Shown here: one piece after another, positions 9,740 through 22,229 of the stretch | How the letters are laid out: each line of letters starts with the position of its first letter | How positions within the stretch are numbered: the stretch's first letter is position 1 | Source: Agrypnia vestita | Lineage: Eukaryota > Arthropoda > Insecta > Trichoptera > Phryganeidae | Assembly (NCBI GenBank): GCA_016648135.1 | Contig: JADDOH010002107.1 | Coordinates: forward strand, 115,254-179,253 | DNA length: 64,000 bases | Reading direction: 5' to 3' | Position numbers and translations under genes: made by a program | The notes under the pieces: generated by a model | Database searches by the model: none | Told to the model about the DNA's origin: nothing | Seen by the model: only the letters and a program-made list of their open reading frames with translations

Positions 9740-11635
9740 TTGGTGTAAACATTTTTCCAAAGTTTATTTTTGGATTTTTTCAGGCGCGAGCACTGCCGGG
9801 TAAACACAGTATTCTTATCACGTATAATAAAACCTTTCGTTTTATATCGTAACGAACAACTAGTGTATAATTACCAGCATCGATTTTCGATCGTTCATTG
9901 TGAGGCAGTTGCCGCATTCTATCTCATATGTGCTTTGTCGTCAGCGCTTGTCAAAATGAGATGGCGACTGATTTCGTAGCTGTGTTCACTTTGTTTTAAA
10001 CGTAATAAACCGCGCGTGGCTATAATTTTATCGTGAAGAATGTTCACAGTAGAGTACTTATAAAAAGGTTTAAATATTTTCGAAACCGTACTTGCACGTT
10101 AAGATTTAAAGAGATTCTCGCATATATAGATCCTTCTTTAGTGCTCAACAAATCAATGTTAGTGACCTGCAAAAATAAGTCTACTGTATTGTATCAAAAA
10201 TGATGACATACTTGGTATTTTCAGTTTATTATTAATATTAATCAGAGTTTATGACCATCTGTACCTACAGAAAATCCGAAATATTCTTCAAGTAGTGGGT
10301 AGGTACTAGTGCACATAGGTACTTCATTTGATGTCTGAATTAGAAAGATTTTTTGTGTTTTAAATTAATGTTTTAAAAGCTGTTTTATGATTCAAGATAT
10401 AATTGTTTAATGATTTTAAACCTTTCTTACGTGCGAAGACTTAATTATTACTTAAAATACGAAGCTTTGTTTCAAACCTCTCGCTTTTCAAAGAATTTAA
10501 GAAGATTTTCGTGTTATTTATTTCTAAGAAATTAGAAACACCTTTAAATGACACTGAGAAACGAGGGTAACTTTTGTAATTTAATTAAGTATAAAATATT
10601 CCCCTCCAACACCGGACTACCATAGATAGACGAGATGAGAGTATTGTGGATTTTAAATTGTTTAATAAAACACAGGAATTTGTAATCTCCTTCTTCATGT
10701 ATTAAAACAAAGGCGAATTTACATATTCAAGAAGACGGACATTACACAGATTGTCAAATGAAATTTAACCTATAAGTACCAACTTTATGTTAATCTCAGA
10801 TTATTTTTGCTGGAAAATGTTTTTAAAATACCTAATCATTACACTACTTAATAATGGTGCCATCTGAAAACTGAAAGTAATTTAAATTGAGCAGTTTCAA
10901 TAGACAATGTCGTAGAATTACTCGTATTGCAGAGTACAATGTTAAACTTTTCTATTTTGACAATATCACTTAGTTATATGTACATATTTAAGGTTACTTG
11001 AGAGTTGCACATTGCTATGAATTTGAATGACGGCTTTTATTCGTCTATCAGAAAATAAAAATATTTTAATTAACTCTGGAATAAGATCATAAGTAAACCC
11101 TCGAATGCCGGTCAAATAAACATAGATTAAATGTTAATATTTGTATCGCACCTATTGGTATACCAATCAATTAAGTGTCAATATGTAAGTTTGTATTGTA
11201 GTTATTGGTGTAGGATTTTCGAAATAATCTCTTAGATTTTCTCGGCATAGATTCTCATAACTCAAAATAAACGCGCATAGTAGAAATAAAAGAATATACC
11301 TAGTTGAATTGGCGTGTGTTAAACTGTGCTATAACCATAATCAAAGATTGCATTTCCCACTTTTGAGTTATAATACGTAGTAATTATCATAAAAAATTTA
11401 AATTTATGCGTATTAATTATCATAAAACATTAAACATTAAATTATATATGTATATATAAGGAATACCGAAATAACTAAATTTCTAGGAAAAAAATATTTT
11501 CACGTTTCCGCAACGAAACATTCTGTTTTCTCGTATATTCGGTTTAACAAAATATATTTTTTTACAATTTCTTTATAATAAGATTTTACTGCAACATTTC
11601 TCTAATATTTAATATATGTACATAATAAACTTTTT
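9740..11635. other. AT-rich non-coding stretch, nothing recognised
   Basis: Short frames only. A modest GC patch near 9780-9990 has no recognisable content. Confidence 0.5.
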
Positions 11636-11637
11636 TT

Positions 11638-11735
11638 TTTAGCTTAGCTTAGTTTGAAAATAGTAAGAATATTGATGTGACACGTATTCCGTGTTCGCAT
11701 CTCTATTTTTTTTAAAAAAAAAAAAAACATTGTTA
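11638..11735 (+). repeat. SINE tail, plus orientation
   Basis: GAAAATAGTAAGAATATTG followed by ACACGTATTCCGTGTTCGCATCTCTATTTTT and an A-run. This equals the 3' part of the complete SINE at 28048-28232; the tRNA-like head is missing, as in a 5'-truncated copy. Confidence 0.75.
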
Positions 11736-12384
11736 ATCCAGTTGTTATACATTAAGTAAAGTAATTAACTGTCTCCAGGTATACCAACATATAATATAAT
11801 GTTTAATAAATCTTGAAACTGAAGCATCCCAAGAGAATATTTTCTTAGTTTTAATATTTTTAATCAGGGGTTGCGAAATACCGTTACGTTTTTCATAGTC
11901 CATGAACCCAATTTTATGGGCATTTACCAACGTCGCGTCGGTCAGAAATAAAATAATACCATATTATGTAAGAATAATAAATCATCTTACAAAAAGGTGG
12001 TTATCAACCCGAATTCAGCGCGGTATTTTGCCGATGATCGATTTCCTTGTTCCAAAATGCCTCCTGTAGGCATTCATGTATTCATGTACCAGTACCTAGT
12101 CTTAGCTGTTAAATTAAGTTATTCGAGCATAATGATCTAAATGTGGTGGGAAAATATTGAATCGGCTCGTTTAGAAATTCTAAGCTATAAATATTTGCAT
12201 AATAATTTATGAAATTTATCATCGCAGCACCAAGCTTCGGAATTATCCATAGCTCTCAGTTTACCCGGTAGAAATAATTAAATAATATGTGTGGAATAAT
12301 CTTCGGTTCACGCCCGAAGCCATATTATAATCATTTTACCATTGCGACAGGAGGTATTTACATTTAATGTTAAGTTCATCAGGA

Positions 12385-12430
12385 TTGTCCTCTGATGATG
12401 GAAACTTGCCATACAAAACTGTATCTTATA
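12385..12430 (+). ncRNA. hammerhead-like motif, near-canonical 5' core
   Basis: CTGATGA at 12392-12398 is intact, followed by an ATGG...CCAT hairpin (stem II) and then CAAAACTGTA where GAAAC is expected. One core G is therefore changed to A. No flanking inverted repeat was found. A decayed relative of the hammerhead repeats is the best reading; a chance match is possible because the stem is short. Confidence 0.4.
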
Positions 12431-13186
12431 TACAACGGGTTATTTCATTCCATACTCAATCGATGAATATTTTTTTTCTAAAGAACTAAAAAAGATTCTA
12501 TACACCACATTGATTATTTTAAGCGTCAGTCGTTACGATGCGCCTGTATCTTCGTCTGGATGCACAATAAATGAAGAGACAGTGGTATTGAAACCAGTCT
12601 ATGAATCGTCCGTTAAATAATATCAATGTTCATTTTTTTTTTACATTATGTTCAACCACAAAGTTAAAAGCCATTAATAAGCATTGGAAATAAATTAATT
12701 AAAAATTGAGAGTTTTTGACACATGACATCTTAACTAATGAAAAATTAATAAAAAAAAGATATATATTATTTACATCTTTTGTATGCACCTTTTTTGGCC
12801 ATGGCTATCACTATCATGGTAGGAATGGAGAAATAATGTTGCCACGTGTCCTCATTCTGTTACAAATGTTAGCTCCTTCCGTAGTCCATTTATACGCTCT
12901 CACCAATTCATGAAGCTTCTGAATTTATTATATTCAGTTTGTGGTTGAATTACTTTTTCCACAATCCGCATAATAGTAAAACTAGGCCATACCATCACTG
13001 AAGGAACTTATATATTATTGACATGCAGTAACATATTAAACAACATCATTTTGAAAAATAACCTTTAGACTTCCTTTATTAGTACACAGTGTTTAAAACT
13101 AACCGCATTATAAATCTATGCATTCCGACCTCGAATAGAGAATGCTACGAAAGGCATGTCCAGGCATATATTATAAATAAGTGATA
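12431..13186. other. AT-rich non-coding stretch, nothing recognised
   Basis: No gene. An ACTTAT-rich sequence without repeat structure. Confidence 0.45.
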
Positions 13187-13347
13187 AATTATAGAAGTCT
13201 CACAGAGACGAATCTATTTATATGGGAAACATATATGGAATTCTGTATAGGATACCCACAGGGATTATGACCTTATTAGCTGGCTTAAAGTGGTAACTTT
13301 ACACAATGCAACGTTCACCAATTCCACATATTATCAAATCTTTGAAA
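13187..13347 (+). repeat. end of fold-back family A
   Basis: AGAAGTCTCACAGAGACGAA, then GGGAAACAT, GGATACCCACAGGGATTATGACC, GGCTTAAAGTGG and ACACAATGCAACGTTCACC follow the same order as the left arms at 21380 and 40006. No opposing arm within the next kilobase. Confidence 0.7.
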
Positions 13348-13775
13348 GTTGAATATATGTTCTCTATCCATCTTCTTTAGAATATTTGAAAGGATATGAT
13401 ATTTATTTAATTATTTATTTATTAATCAACGCCCTAGTGAGTTTACAGTACAAGAAAATTAAAATGATTTTTATATACCTAACAAAAACACATTTTACAG
13501 GAAATAATTGAAAAATAATAATATAAATAAAACATATTAAAGATAAATGAACAATTTGAAATGTAACAATATAAATGTAACAATGTAAAACAATATAAAA
13601 TAAATTAACAATAGAAATCAATAATATATAGAGATATATATCTATATATATCTATATATAGTTATCATATATATATATATTACATCTATAATTTAAGGTT
13701 TCGCGGGAAAAAGATGACAAACTATCTTTCTGAGGAACCCTCGGTCAAACATCCTGAAAAGGACTTTAAACTCCC

Positions 13776-13813
13776 GACGTTTTCGACGGTACGCTGTGCT
13801 CATTATCAAAATG
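13776..13813 (-). ncRNA. hammerhead-like motif, left member of a back-to-back pair
   Basis: Minus strand reads TTGATAATGAGCACAG ... GTCGAAAACGTCGGGAG: a CTGATGA-like start with two changes and a GAAAC half with one extra A. Likely inactive. Confidence 0.4.
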
Positions 13814-13860
13814 AGAGGCCCTTGAGAATGAGTAATGTTACCTGTTCGAAACGTCGGGAG
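13814..13860 (+). ncRNA. hammerhead-like motif, right member of a back-to-back pair
   Basis: Plus strand reads CCCTTGAGAATGAGTAATG...CTGTTCGAAACGTCGGGAG. The 3' core GAAACGTC is intact; the 5' core is CTTGAGA in place of CTGANGA. The same wording recurs at 57057-57100. Confidence 0.45.
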
Positions 13861-13892
13861 TTTAAAAGTCCTTTTCAGGACTGTTTGACGCG

Positions 13893-13929
<37 letters not shown>

Positions 13930-13932
13930 ATT

Positions 13933-14961
13933 AACAAAATTAGCAATAGAGTAAATAATGATAATTAAACCAATATACCAGATAAATAAGATAAGAAGAT
14001 AAAATAAACCAAAAAATAATATCACAACATATTTAAAAGGGAAATGAACAATAATTAGGACACGTTAAAATAAATATATATATGTAATTCATGGTTAACA
14101 AAACATAAGTAAAAAAATCCTTTAATTCGGGTATGACAACAAAAAAAGTCTACAAATTCCGAAAATTTATTTCCAAGGCGATGCATGCGTGTTAATGGTG
14201 AATTTAATGCATAGCTATTCCTGTGGGTCCCTACAAAGAACACTTCGTGGTGTCTTGTTTATCTCGGTATATTATATGAGACCATCTTTATAAGTTCAGG
14301 GCAGCCCAACATACTTTTAATAATTTTAAATAGGAACACTATCTCGCTGACATCTCTTCTGTATTATATTTTTTTCAAATGAAGTAGGTACATTCATTAA
14401 ATTATCATAATTATAATAATAATATAGCCATATGTGGTCAAAAATTAATAATTCACATTGCATTAAATAAAAAGATGTAAGCGCTGGTAACGATACCTCT
14501 ATATTTTTAAAATTTTAGTTAATGTGGACTATTAAGCAATATTATTTTTAATTTAGGTACTTATATTTGGTATTCTTTCGCATTATTTAACATATACACT
14601 AGAATACGCCTGAAAATTGAAGTTTTTAGAACACTTTACATTTTTAACAATATACGTAAGTACACAAATACTGGATTTTGGCCATAGAGGAATAATCATT
14701 AAATACTTATCACTTTGTCATATCATAATTGTGTTCTTAGAACATACATATAAAAATATTGTTTAAAATAAATAAAAATTCGAAATAAATGTGTACATAA
14801 ATTTATCCTATTTTCTATGAAGTTATATACAATCGATACAAACTATCGTTATATCGAAAATTAACTAGGATATTTTACATTGAGATATAATAATCTAATA
14901 TGTTTTATTGTGTATTGCATATCTCTTTAATTTCCCTCTACCGCCCTCTACCTCCGCGGGT
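13933..14961. other. AT-rich non-coding stretch, nothing recognised
   Basis: No gene or clear repeat; TATATA tracts near 14075. Confidence 0.45.
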
Positions 14962-15092
14962 AAAGATCGTCCTCCTGATGACGATGAATAAGAATTCAAC
15001 GAAATGTCGAGAATCGCTTCTCGGATAAACATACGGTTCGTATAAAATATCCGCAACCAGTTACAGTTAAATATGCCTAACGACCTAATAAC
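14962..15092 (+). repeat. hammerhead repeat, right half of a Penelope-type unit
   Basis: The segment from the hammerhead core through ACGGTTCGTATAAAATATCC and CCAGTTACAGTTAAATATG to CCTAACGA is shared with 46503-46605 and, in inverted form, 36867-36975. The left inverted arm present at 46.5 kb is absent here. Confidence 0.8.
14970..15014 (+). ncRNA. small hammerhead ribozyme-like RNA
   Basis: Core CTGATGA 14975-14981; stem II about 14983-14989 with 14994-15000 (one mismatch); GAAA 15001-15004; then TGTC instead of CGTC; stem I CTC 14972-14974 with GAG 15009-15011. As in the 46.5-kb copy one extra base lies between the 5' core and stem II. Stem III is almost absent, which in the Penelope-associated class means cleavage only as a dimer; here the palindromic ACGT is changed to ATGT, weakening dimer pairing. 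Confidence 0.6.
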
Positions 15093-16010
15093 AACCTTAA
15101 ATCTCTTTAATTTATTACACAACATAGTTACATGCTGACATTTAAGCTTCTCACTTAGACAAATTTAATTTAATTTAAGATTTTTACTACCATTTAATAC
15201 TTCGCTGGCGAATGAATGTATTTTCCTGATCTTGCTTACGTTTATTGAGTGACTCAAACACGAGATTAATTTTATTGCTTTCAGCGACATACTTTTCCTA
15301 TGATTACACCGACATTCTTTTCGCATGAATAGACTGAATATTTTTATTTGAAAATTTTTCATTTTATTTAAATTGAATTATAACATTTTACCGTTTACTT
15401 TTTTTTACAACTTTACGGTTTCAAAAGTCTGTTGGGGCGTGACTCAACTGTCCAATAATTTTAGAATTCAGCTTAAAAATATTGCATAGACGACGCGCGA
15501 GTTATTACAGAAGACCATTACATCTCCGAGATTCCGGCGAGGTTTAATAAATTCACAGTTATCTGTAATATCTGCCTGGTTATTATAAAATGATTGGTAA
15601 AATTTTCATTTTTAATCAACGAACCGGAAAGTTTCTGAAAGTCTTTATTAGTACCAGGTTCCTCCGCATTCAATTAACAGTAAATTAACATATAAACTAA
15701 TGTTTTAATAATTACAGTACTTATCGCAATTTTTTAACGACTTCATAGATGGATTTTAGAATGAAATATTTATTAAATATCTAACAAAACTTGTCACTCC
15801 GGCAAGATTAGCGGCACTCAGTGGAATTCTGGTACCAACACTAGTGGAAATAAAGACTGGAGCTGGCAGAGGTAAACTGAATGCAATGGAAATGCCATCA
15901 CTTTAGCGTATAATTGACAAATCAAATTTCATAGTGCTGATAACATAACAACTAATGAATTGGTGAAAAAATATTGAAATTTGTCAATAAATAACAGAGA
16001 AAAAGAATAT
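15093..16010. other. AT-rich non-coding stretch
   Basis: The minus strand at 15165-15362 gives a 65-codon frame with a faint resemblance to LINE C-termini (N-x-R...SF pattern); not enough to annotate. A small GC patch at 15485-15545 is unexplained. Confidence 0.4.
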
Positions 16011-16029
16011 TAAACTTGATGCACTTTAG

Positions 16030-16150
16030 CGCGGAATGATTGACCTTCAACTCGCATGTGACGTCACGCGTCCGCATAACGGGCGCCGGAGAACGAGTCG
16101 CGATTTACACCAGGTACGAGAGATGACGTCACGGGACTCCACCAGAAGGA
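16030..16150. promoter_or_regulatory. two perfect CRE palindromes in a CpG-richer patch
   Basis: TGACGTCA occurs at 16059-16066 and again at 16124-16131, 65 bp apart (start to start), within a GC-rich 120-bp patch that also holds GGGCGCC. TGACGTCA is the full binding site of CREB/ATF-type bZIP proteins. Downstream, 16400-16570 is a GC-mixed stretch with a TTGTCTTTTCAG acceptor-like site. A promoter or first exon of an unseen transcript is possible but not shown. Confidence 0.45.
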
Positions 16151-18409
16151 ACAAAATTATTCATGTAAAACAGAAATTTAAAATTTTATAACTTTGTTAG
16201 TTTTTGAGACATCTTAATTTTACTTTCAGACTTCAATTTTACTCAAATTTTCCTTTCCGTCAATTGAAAAAAATAGTACATTTCTTTATTATGATCGGAG
16301 AATATCAAAGCTTTAACCAGACGGACTTTAGATAGAGCGGTTCTTCCAAATTTATTATTTATACGTCACGCAATACAAGTTCTTCACACTGGAAATCTCA
16401 CAAGAATGATTTTTCATATTTTGTGCGCGCGGCAAAATATCGAATTTTCAGTGATTTTCGCTTAACAGTGCTGGGGCGTTCTTAGTTTTTGCTTGTCAGT
16501 TAAAATTTTGTCTTTTCAGATTTTGTGAGGTGCACAGTTTTCACGCGAGATTTGTGTGCGTGACGGGAATTCTTATAATACAAGAACCCACCGGGAATAC
16601 GACTGAAATATTTTTGAATATACTCATATTCTAAAATCGATATTACATATTCGGTGCCGCTACGAATGAATATTTACATCTAGTATAAGTATTTAAAATC
16701 TAAGGACGGTCTTTCGTGCCTATCAATAAAAATGTAAAACGAGTTTTCGAAGTGGTCTAAGTAAAAAATATTATTTAGAGTTTAACAGTTTTTTCCGTTT
16801 TTATAAGATCTAGTGATTTTTTATATGACATTTTAAAGTGATTTTAGACGTGATTCATGTAAACATATCAATTAGATGCAATTTGGTAATTAGCCATCAT
16901 TAAAATACTTATTATAATAAGGATTTTTTTCAGAAAGGCCTTAGTCATCCAGAAAATGGATCTTAGTTTTGAAATAGGTCATTTTGAAATAAATTGTTTT
17001 TTTTTCTCTATCTTCCATTTTGTAAGGCTACAATAAGTATTGATCGGTGTGTATAGCTAATGAACAATCAATTATAATATGATATCTAAGCGGAAATAAT
17101 TAAGGAATATATTTTTAAAAACTATAATTTTCATGAAAGTTTCATGTTGTAATGATCATTGACGACATAAAAACTTCATAAAGAAAAAAATTATTACAGT
17201 TATATATTTCAATAACGGATCCATTTCAGGACCACCTAAATAAAATACAATCTATTACTGATGCTGCATTATTACTACTAAGGACTGTATCATTGAATTA
17301 CCTCGCCGAAGGAGTTAAATTAAAATATGGATATGGGTATTTTGAGGAAAAACATCAAATTTTAAAGCTTTATAGTAACGGATTTAGTGACAGTTTGTGT
17401 TTTTTTGCATCTTATAATTATTTTTACAATGGCATTATTACTTTGAAATTCGTAAATTTTGTCTCTTGCCACTTTCGAAAAATCATCCTACAAATGCGAA
17501 CTTGTTCACCAGAATTAATTCATTAATGAATATGCCATCACATATTATGTATTACTGAAGCAATGGTTTATTTGAATTAAATCAACTCGCATTTGTACCG
17601 CGAAATGTCACAGTTAATTAATAAATTGAATTGCGGGAGATTATTTAATGAACTACTTACTGCGTGGATGTGTTACCCCTGGCTACAAAAGCGGTTTCAG
17701 AAAGTAACATTTTTATTTCATTCACGTAAAATATTCTCTCCGCTCGCCGAACACTAATTCAGTTTCAGATCAAAAAGTAATTGTCTTCCTCCTTTACCAG
17801 AAAATATAAAAATATTTACTCGATGAGTACAGTTACGAGATGAAAATTTTAATGCTTCACTTTTGTAAGATCATGAGATGATATCAAATTTAGTCCAAGT
17901 GCGATTCCTATCGAAACCTACACTTCCCTGTGATATCTCAAAAACCAGGGATTCAGAATTCAGCTTTGAACTTTCTAGTACAATCTCGTAAGTAAGTATT
18001 TGAACCAGTTTAAAGTATTTATGAATCCTGGGCTTAGCAAGCATTATCTCAAAACTTCCAGCATTAATATTTTGGATTAATTTTGGGATACCAGAATTAG
18101 ATCACGACTTAATTATGAAACACTCATTGTTTTGCTTTTCGTTAATCATGCAATATTTTTTTAATTCCTTTCAGTTAATTCCTTTTGTTCAGAAATTCAT
18201 TACTTTAGTAAAAATATTTGATTTCTTAGTAACAAGACTGTATGTACGAGTATTATAATTTTTTAATAAATTTACCATAAATGAGCGATTTCTAAAAAAA
18301 ATGTTAATTCTCTGAATGAGTTATATATGTGGGTTAACTAAGTGATTGTTGTTTTATTTATAGTTAACTTGATTGTAAAATAATAAATATTGTTATGATT
18401 TTATTATTT
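16151..18409. other. AT-rich non-coding stretch, nothing recognised
   Basis: No coding region or repeat ends found, apart from the acceptor-like site noted at about 16510. Confidence 0.45.
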
Positions 18410-18410
18410 A

Positions 18411-19083
18411 CTAGATGTACCCGGCCACGCATTGCTGTGGCGCAGTCTTGTTAAATGGAAAAGAAAGAAAATATGGGATGTCCAGGAAGGAACTGTGACC
18501 AATGTATTCTGCCTTGACCTAAAGAATAATAATGCAAAATTTGTATCAGATCGGCAAACGTTGTAGATTTTGTACAAAAAATACATCAGGTGTGGGTGTG
18601 GGGTAAAGAGAGGGAAAGTTGTCTTTATTACCCGCCGGGTCTTGAAAAATACGTATGCAAAATCTGTCGATAGGTATAGATATTGCGGTACGATTGGCTG
18701 CGCTTTCTCATCGGTTCAAACGTTTTATTTTAGCAAAGGCAACCGAATGTTAATAAAAGATTTAAATTTGAATAATGGTAGGTATATCTATTTATCAATA
18801 TTGAAAGGGTAGGTACCTACGCCTTTTTTCAAATAATTTGTGCGAATTCGAATGCAACGTTGTTTCAAAAAGAACTTTAGGAGATTTATGATTTTGGACA
18901 ATCGAAAATTTACATTTTTATTAATATAAATAAATAGTAGGTTTATAAAAACAAAATAAGTATACAAAGACATCATCGTATTTGAATGCAACGTTGTGCC
19001 AAAATTTCAAAGCAATCGGTGAAAAACTTTCAAAGATTATCGATTTTGTACGAACGAACACTTACATTTTTATTTATATAGAT
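18411..19083 (+). repeat. 0.67-kb dispersed repeat, CTAGATGTACCCGG start, duplicated tail
   Basis: Starts CTAGATGTACCCGGCCACGC, a phrase that opens a very common arthropod repeat (from memory), and ends CTTACATTTTTATTTATATAG. The last part is present twice (about 18845-18935 and 18980-19083), each with GAATGCAACGTTGT and ending in TTACATTTTTATT(T/A)ATATA. No coding capacity, so non-autonomous. Confidence 0.6.
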
Positions 19084-19439
19084 TATATTATTTTGTTAAA
19101 GAATACATTAAATATGCTATTTTAAAAAATTCTTAAACTTACATTACATAAAATTATTTATTATTATATACGTATTACATAAAAAAAGATTTATTCTAGT
19201 TGGCTTCTAAAAACGTTGATAATTAATAAATGATTCGATTGTTATATATAAGAATAAAGTAAGGGCGTTGACAGGGAATGAAATATTAATGTCGGAAAAA
19301 TCTTGGATTAGGTAAAACCGTCAAAATTACATATGTAATTCATGTTAGAAAATGTTTGTTCTGTAGTTTCCCCTAGTTCGAAATAACTTCACAAATCAAT
19401 GAGAAAGACACGCGTACACAAAATATTTCTCATTAAGAT

Positions 19440-19745
19440 GTACGATTGAATTGTTGAATTCACCGATTCTCGCAGAGCAGTCTATCACGCACCACTCCAC
19501 ATAGAAGATTCAGCAGCCGCCAAATTCTGAGAACTTGTTTGAGAGCGATTGATGGTCTCGCAACCTGGCGATAATAAATGTAACTTGGCCTCTGGATTAC
19601 GGTAAATTTATGGTCCGGACCATTGTGGTCGCACACCTAAGTACGGTCGCGGAACCAATGCTTCTGCTACGGAACTTCTACAAAAGCGTTTAACCAGCAT
19701 ATGCCCAATCACACAAATGGCTGAAGTGTTCCCGGTCAATGTTTG
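19440..19745. other. GC-richer island, candidate regulatory element
   Basis: A 300-bp patch of mixed composition with ATTTATGGTCCGGACCATTGTGG, containing a TTTATGG homeodomain word, the palindrome TGGTCCGGACCA and a TGTGGT Runt-type word. No stop-free frame of note and no repeat relative in the window. Confidence 0.3.
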
Positions 19746-20139
19746 AAATAACCCGTCTTAATTTAAAAATTAATAATATTTCTCTAATATAAGTCCACGC
19801 TTCTTCTTCTCCTTAGTTATTCTTTTACCATCTTTATCGTGGTGGTGTGTTACTAGTCATATGGCCGGAGTGATGTATGAAGTTTACCATCGACGATCGT
19901 ATGAAAATTGTTTAAGAGAGATGACGTATCTTACACAATTTGCATACGGCCATTAATACGTATTGTTATTTCTCTGTTTATTTACACTTTATTGCAATTA
20001 TTATAATTTACAACATTTCACAATTTCGAGTTACATAAATAAGTATTCGAGAAAGTAACGCAAGCGTTCTTCACTGGCTGTGGCGGGCGACGGAATGACT
20101 TTAGATTCGCGTTTGGCCGTGGTCCTGGCCGCCGGTCGT

Positions 20140-20640
20140 TTTTCTATTCTAGGGTTGCTAGATAGTGGCATTCGACACGTGCTCCTGGCAGAGCTCAAGA
20201 CTGAGCGCTGATAGCGATGACACAGTTATGAGGATAATCGCAGTCAAAATTATTCGGAACCATCTCTTCCGATCTGCATTCCTGACTTGTAATCTTGGTA
20301 ATCTCCCACGAGAACGGGTGTCCTCGACTCTGCCTTGCATCATGAGGCTCTCCATTGCATCCGTACATTTTTGACCTGTCCGAAGTATGTAAATATGTGT
20401 ATTTGAATTGTGGAAGATAGTTTCTTGAGCTGTCTACAGTATTCGCAGCATACGCCGCCAGCAACACATTTTTAATGCATCTGTCTTCCCACACACTTAT
20501 TGTCTCAGACCCATGCAGAAAAATTGGGAAGGCTAGTATTCTGGCAATCTTCACCTTAGTGAGCTTGGTGACGTTTTGATCACAATTGATTGATTCCTTC
20601 ATCAGTTTCGTAAAAGCGCCCCGGTCCCAGCGAGCGCGAA
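20140..20640 (-). pseudogene. LINE reverse-transcriptase tail, decayed
   Basis: Minus-strand frames give, in order, LTKVKIARILAFPIFLHGSE (the post-catalytic LVKA(L/M)VFPVxLYGxE segment of endonuclease/RT-type LINEs), then a second stretch with MESLMMQGRVEDTRSRGR (basic GKVEGxRxRGRP-like segment) and EITKITSQECRSEE (the TDQIT...W segment). The two frames overlap near 20,195-20,355, showing a frameshift. Upstream RT domain with its catalytic YADD is missing. A 5'-truncated dead copy is the simplest account. Confidence 0.7.
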
Positions 20641-21378
20641 ACGAAATCCTGAATGCTGACAGGGGAGATGATTACCCCTTTGTTGATCTTACACCACACG
20701 TAATAACTATGCAAATCATGCCAATACTTCGGATGACTGCGTCTCTTTCATGATCGATGTAGGTTTGACGGATTCAGCTCGTGGGGCCGCGAGGGTTGGT
20801 ACACACATATTCTGGTTCACAAGTGTCTTGGGAATTTCGAGAATATGTATTTGCACTGTTCGCACGCATATTTTTACAAGTTATGTGAAAAGTTCATCCC
20901 TTTTCTGTTTGTAGATGGTGTGTCATGGCTTTCACGTTTAAATGGAATGCTCAGTCTTGTGTATAAATTATTCGATATTCTTAAATTATGCGTCTGTATT
21001 TTTTACATATGTAGGCAAAAGCGTATTATTCAATGAGTAACGCATACCTGCATTCAAATTAATAACAAATACATGTCTCGTTATATATTATAAAAATATG
21101 TTTTTTATTTTTATGTTCCATTTACATTTATGCATTATTATTATTTATTTATAATAAATATATTCAATTTGTTTAATTATATGATATGCTTAGTAATTAT
21201 GGTGCCAGCAATTATAGTGTATAAGTTAGGCAGAGAGAATAAAAACCATGATTTTACATTTTTATTAAAAAGTCTCTATCCTTTTATTTACAAATAATTT
21301 TTTTTATTACAATATTTTTATATATAGGTATGTTCTGAGAACACAGTTACTGGATTTTGTCCCCATAGTGATGATTAA
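20641..21378. other. non-coding stretch, nothing recognised
   Basis: GC-mixed to about 20,830 (possibly more of the LINE, unrecognisable), then AT-rich. Confidence 0.4.
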
Positions 21379-22043
21379 TTAATTAAGATAAATTATAGAA
21401 GTCTCACAGAGATGAAACTATTTATATGAGAAACATGTAAAGAAGTATTTTTATAGGATAGCCCAGGGCTTACGACTTCTATGAGCTGGCTTAAGTGATC
21501 ACTCTACACAATGCAACGTTCACAAATTCCATCGTAAGAACATATTCTTACGATGGAACCCAGCATGTATGAGGTGGAGAATCATGTATGGAAGTCTTTT
21601 TATAGGATGGCCCCGGGCCATTTAATAAAAAATTAACCCATAATAACCAAGTTTTTATTATACTCCTTTTCTTATTGAATCAGTTTTCATGCTTGCTGCA
21701 GGCGTCGGGTTCATTACTCATTTGTATTGATTCCAATTTTAAAAAAATCATTAAAATTTCGAATAATCCAATATAATACTATAATTGTTAAATTTTTTAA
21801 ACAAAAATTTGTTAGATCATTTTTATCGTCGCCACGAGTCTGCCTGCAAGGTTTCAGCTTGATTGGATTACGGTAAAAGGGTTAAAAACTGATCCAAAGT
21901 TTTCCGGCAGACAACAAATCGCTGACAACAAACAGCAAACGCTACGAATTAAAAGAAAAGGAGTAAGAAAGACTTCCATACATGTTTCTCATATAAATAG
22001 TTTTGTCTATGTTAGATTTCTATGATTTATCTTAATATAAATT
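21379..22043. mobile_element. fold-back element, family A, with nested insert
   Basis: Left arm 21379-21446 (ATAAATTATAGAAGTCTCACAG ... ATGAGAAACATG) is mirrored by right arm about 21966-22043 with roughly ten differences. Between them, 21647-21970 equals the repeat at 50222-50545 (CATAA-AACCAAGTTTTTATTA start, AAAAG-AAGGAGTAA end), so a second element sits inside the first. A short extra copy of the family A arm lies at about 21575-21625. Confidence 0.65.
21527..21558. repeat. perfect 14-bp hairpin
   Basis: TTCCATCGTAAGAA, loop CATA, then its exact reverse complement. Lies inside the fold-back element just after the AACGTTCAC phrase. Confidence 0.8.
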
Positions 22044-22229
22044 TTATGTTGGTATTTATAAACGTTTTTATTTAATTTGATGAATTTTTGCCAACTAATA
22101 CTCTAAGGAGATGCTTAAATGAATCAGTGTGATCGGCGGTTTTCGGGAAGCGTCTTTAAATGTTTAGAAACACCTGGAAAAGCTTAGAAATGAAGAGGAT
22201 ATTCTCCTTAACACTAGAATGATCCAGAA

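Larger units (their letters stand above)
13622..13932. repeat. TA-flanked hairpin element with ~48-bp arms
   Basis: Arms 13738-13786 and 13846-13894 are reverse complements with a few differences and small gaps. TATATC repeats (13622-13680) and a long TA run (13894-13926) bound the unit. Related to the element at 7701-8024 by its GCGGG-AAAAGATGA phrase at 13703. Two hammerhead-like cores are set back to back between the arms. Confidence 0.85.

Noticed and set aside
13693..14025. 110-codon minus-strand frame rich in Tyr and Ile
   Set aside because: Encoded largely by a TA microsatellite and the hairpin element.
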